Shown piece after piece: positions 63,226 to 64,000 of a DNA stretch of 64,000 nucleotides. The notes below the pieces were generated by a model. It was not told where the DNA came from, did no database searches, and saw only the letters and a program-made list of their open reading frames with translations. How positions within the stretch are numbered: position 1 is the first letter of the stretch; each line of letters starts with the position of its first letter. Source of the stretch: Pseudorhizobium pelagicum (GTDB taxonomy: Bacteria; Pseudomonadota; Alphaproteobacteria; Rhizobiales; Rhizobiaceae); NCBI GenBank assembly GCA_000722615.1, contig JOKI01000002.1, forward strand, positions 62,307-126,306, read 5' to 3'. The position numbers were made by a program, and so were the translations under genes.

Positions 63226-63576
63226 ATGCATGTCAATTTCAAGAGGCTCCGCGACACCCTCATCATCGAGATTGCCGGCGCCGTCGATCGCTTTGCCGCC
63301 GGTCGGCTCCATGATGCCGTCAATGCGGCGATCCGTTCCGACTGCACGCACCTGTTGGTTGATCTTTCGGGTGCAACGTCGTTGACGCGCGCGGGGATCC
63401 GCGGGCTGGTCGTCGGTGCGCGACTGATGCGAAACCGGCACAGCGAGTTTCTCGTCAACGTCCCGGATCCGGTGATGCGAAGCGTGCTCGAGGCAACCGG
63501 GTTTGCTGATCTTCAGCGCGCCGTTCAGCGGGGCACGGCAGGCTCTGCCGTGTCGCTGCAGCACAAGGCTGCGTAA
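63226..63576 (+). CDS. STAS-domain protein without the phosphorylation serine
   Basis: A 116-residue STAS-fold protein: LRDTLIIEIAGAVDRFAAGR, HLLVDLSGATSLTRAGIRGL and VVGARLMRNRHSEFLVNVPD match anti-sigma-factor antagonists. At the usual D-S-[ST]-G phosphorylation site the residues are T-R-A-G, so Ser is missing and regulation by an anti-sigma kinase is unlikely. GTGAAGGAAA precedes ATG 63226. It follows the P450 gene and may be co-transcribed. Confidence 0.85.
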   Translation: MHVNFKRLRDTLIIEIAGAVDRFAAGRLHDAVNAAIRSDCTHLLVDLSGATSLTRAGIRGLVVGARLMRNRHSEFLVNVPDPVMRSVLEATGFADLQRAVQRGTAGSAVSLQHKAA

Positions 63577-63579
63577 CGA

Positions 63580-63599
63580 CGGGGTTCGTTCGAACCCCG
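63580..63599 (+). terminator. Hairpin after the STAS gene
   Basis: CGGGGTTCG (63580-63588) and CGAACCCCG (63591-63599) form a perfect 9-base stem with a TT loop, four bases after the STAS stop codon. No T-run follows. Confidence 0.65.
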
Positions 63600-63650
63600 C
63601 TTCGAAGGGCTGGCGGTTCAGCAGGACGCCGTGCTCCAGCGCCGCTTCAG

Positions 63651-63684
63651 ACTGCCGGAAGGTTCCTCCAGTCCTTCCGGCAGT
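63651..63684. repeat. Perfect 12-base inverted repeat before the DUF1127 gene
   Basis: ACTGCCGGAAGG (63651-63662) and CCTTCCGGCAGT (63673-63684) pair completely around a 10-base spacer. It lies in the 233-base gap between the STAS and DUF1127 genes and could be a terminator stem, an operator or part of the DUF1127 leader. Confidence 0.65.
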
Positions 63685-63809
63685 CAAATACCTCCCGTCG
63701 CACGAGATCCGCCGATGTCGCAGACGCCTCGAAGAGGGCGCCATCGACGCCGGCCGGTGAGGATCATCGTGCCGAAAAGTCGATTCAACGATCCACAAGG
63801 ACCATACCG

Positions 63810-64000
63810 ATGACGATGAGACCCATCACTGCGGAGGGCAGCTTCCGCGAGGCGCAGCATCTCCATCGCTTCGCCAGCCGCACGGCTGCCTTGCCTTACC
63901 GGGTACTCCTGGCGCTTGCGCGGTACATCCGAACCCGACGCGACTATGCAGCGCTGGGTGAAATGCAGGATTATCTCCTGGCGGATATCGGGCTGACACG
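63810..64000 (+). CDS. DUF1127-type small protein, 3' end outside window
   Basis: The first 63 residues are present. They include LPYRVLLALARYIRTRRDYA, AALGEMQDYLLADIGLTR, the full DUF1127 motif with DIGL-x-R. AAGGA precedes ATG 63810 at good distance. In other alphaproteobacteria such arginine-rich small proteins influence RNA stability and growth-phase physiology. The C-terminus lies beyond the window. It is a closer match to the family than the gene at 397-642. Confidence 0.9.
   Translation, partial: MTMRPITAEGSFREAQHLHRFASRTAALPYRVLLALARYIRTRRDYAALGEMQDYLLADIGLT

Overview
The window reads as chromosome of a high-GC alphaproteobacterium of the order Rhizobiales, most likely family Rhizobiaceae (Rhizobium/Agrobacterium/Shinella/Sinorhizobium-like). 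The evidence is a bdhA-xdhA-xdhB mixed-function operon as known from Sinorhizobium meliloti, a BacA peptide transporter starting with GTG, an AglA-type alpha-glucosidase, an IalB-family protein beside an SH3 protein, an Atu4866-family protein, two DUF1127 proteins, and GC-rich palindromic intergenic repeats of a type common in Rhizobiales. No rRNA, tRNA, CRISPR array, insertion sequence or prophage gene is recognisable. The species cannot be named from the sequence alone.

Layout. 0-9 kb: a truncated LysR gene, a DUF1127 protein, xdhC, a membrane protein, a soluble GAF histidine kinase, then the leftward bdhA-xdhA-xdhB operon (3-hydroxybutyrate oxidation and purine oxidation). 9-23 kb: metabolic and envelope genes, including Nudix, RidA with a divergent TetR repressor, metallophosphoesterase plus diacylglycerol-kinase-type lipid kinase, D-lactate dehydrogenase, a sorbosone-dehydrogenase-like lipoprotein with a DUF2231 membrane partner, glycerol kinase, SH3/IalB exported proteins, a GST and a BCCT betaine transporter. 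21.6-23.8 kb: an ECF42-type sigma factor with its YCII/DGPF partner and an SRPBCC protein. 23.9-33 kb: methyltransferase divergent from a GlxA-type AraC regulator, LLM flavin oxidoreductase, methionine aminopeptidase, a Tat-exported HIRAN protein with manganese catalase, an MFS transporter and bacA. 33-41.8 kb: a MazEF module, a polysaccharide deacetylase, a YfgM-like protein with der, a LysE exporter, a GT4 glycosyltransferase, a ketodeoxygluconate-type kinase and aglA.

41.8-52.3 kb looks like an accessory, mosaic region. It is regulator-rich and by eye less GC-rich than its surroundings. A degraded second copy of the 3' end of aglA lies 6.1 kb from the real one, so the two bracket a block holding MarR/SnoaL, an FAD oxidoreductase/methyltransferase pair with Rrf2, and a two-component system with a PAP2 phosphatase. 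Directly joined to the aglA remnant is an inverted, truncated copy of the promoter and first codons of an HxlR regulator whose intact gene is 1.8 kb further on. Each HxlR promoter copy faces a gene (a secreted alpha/beta hydrolase and an SDR), which suggests one regulator controlling both.

52.3-64 kb returns to a core-like style: an unrecognised protein, a divergent Gre-type factor, an MFS transporter, DoxX, an AraC regulator, a 49-residue protein with an Atu4866-family protein, a toxin-antitoxin pair whose PIN toxin is frameshifted, adenine deaminase, and a winged-helix/BTAD protein fused to an alpha/beta hydrolase, divergent from a cytochrome P450 and a STAS protein. The window ends inside a second DUF1127 gene. 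The most unusual items are the two duplication junctions near 48.1 kb, the activator-hydrolase/P450/STAS locus, the Tat-exported HIRAN protein, and the lipid kinase with no usable canonical start codon.
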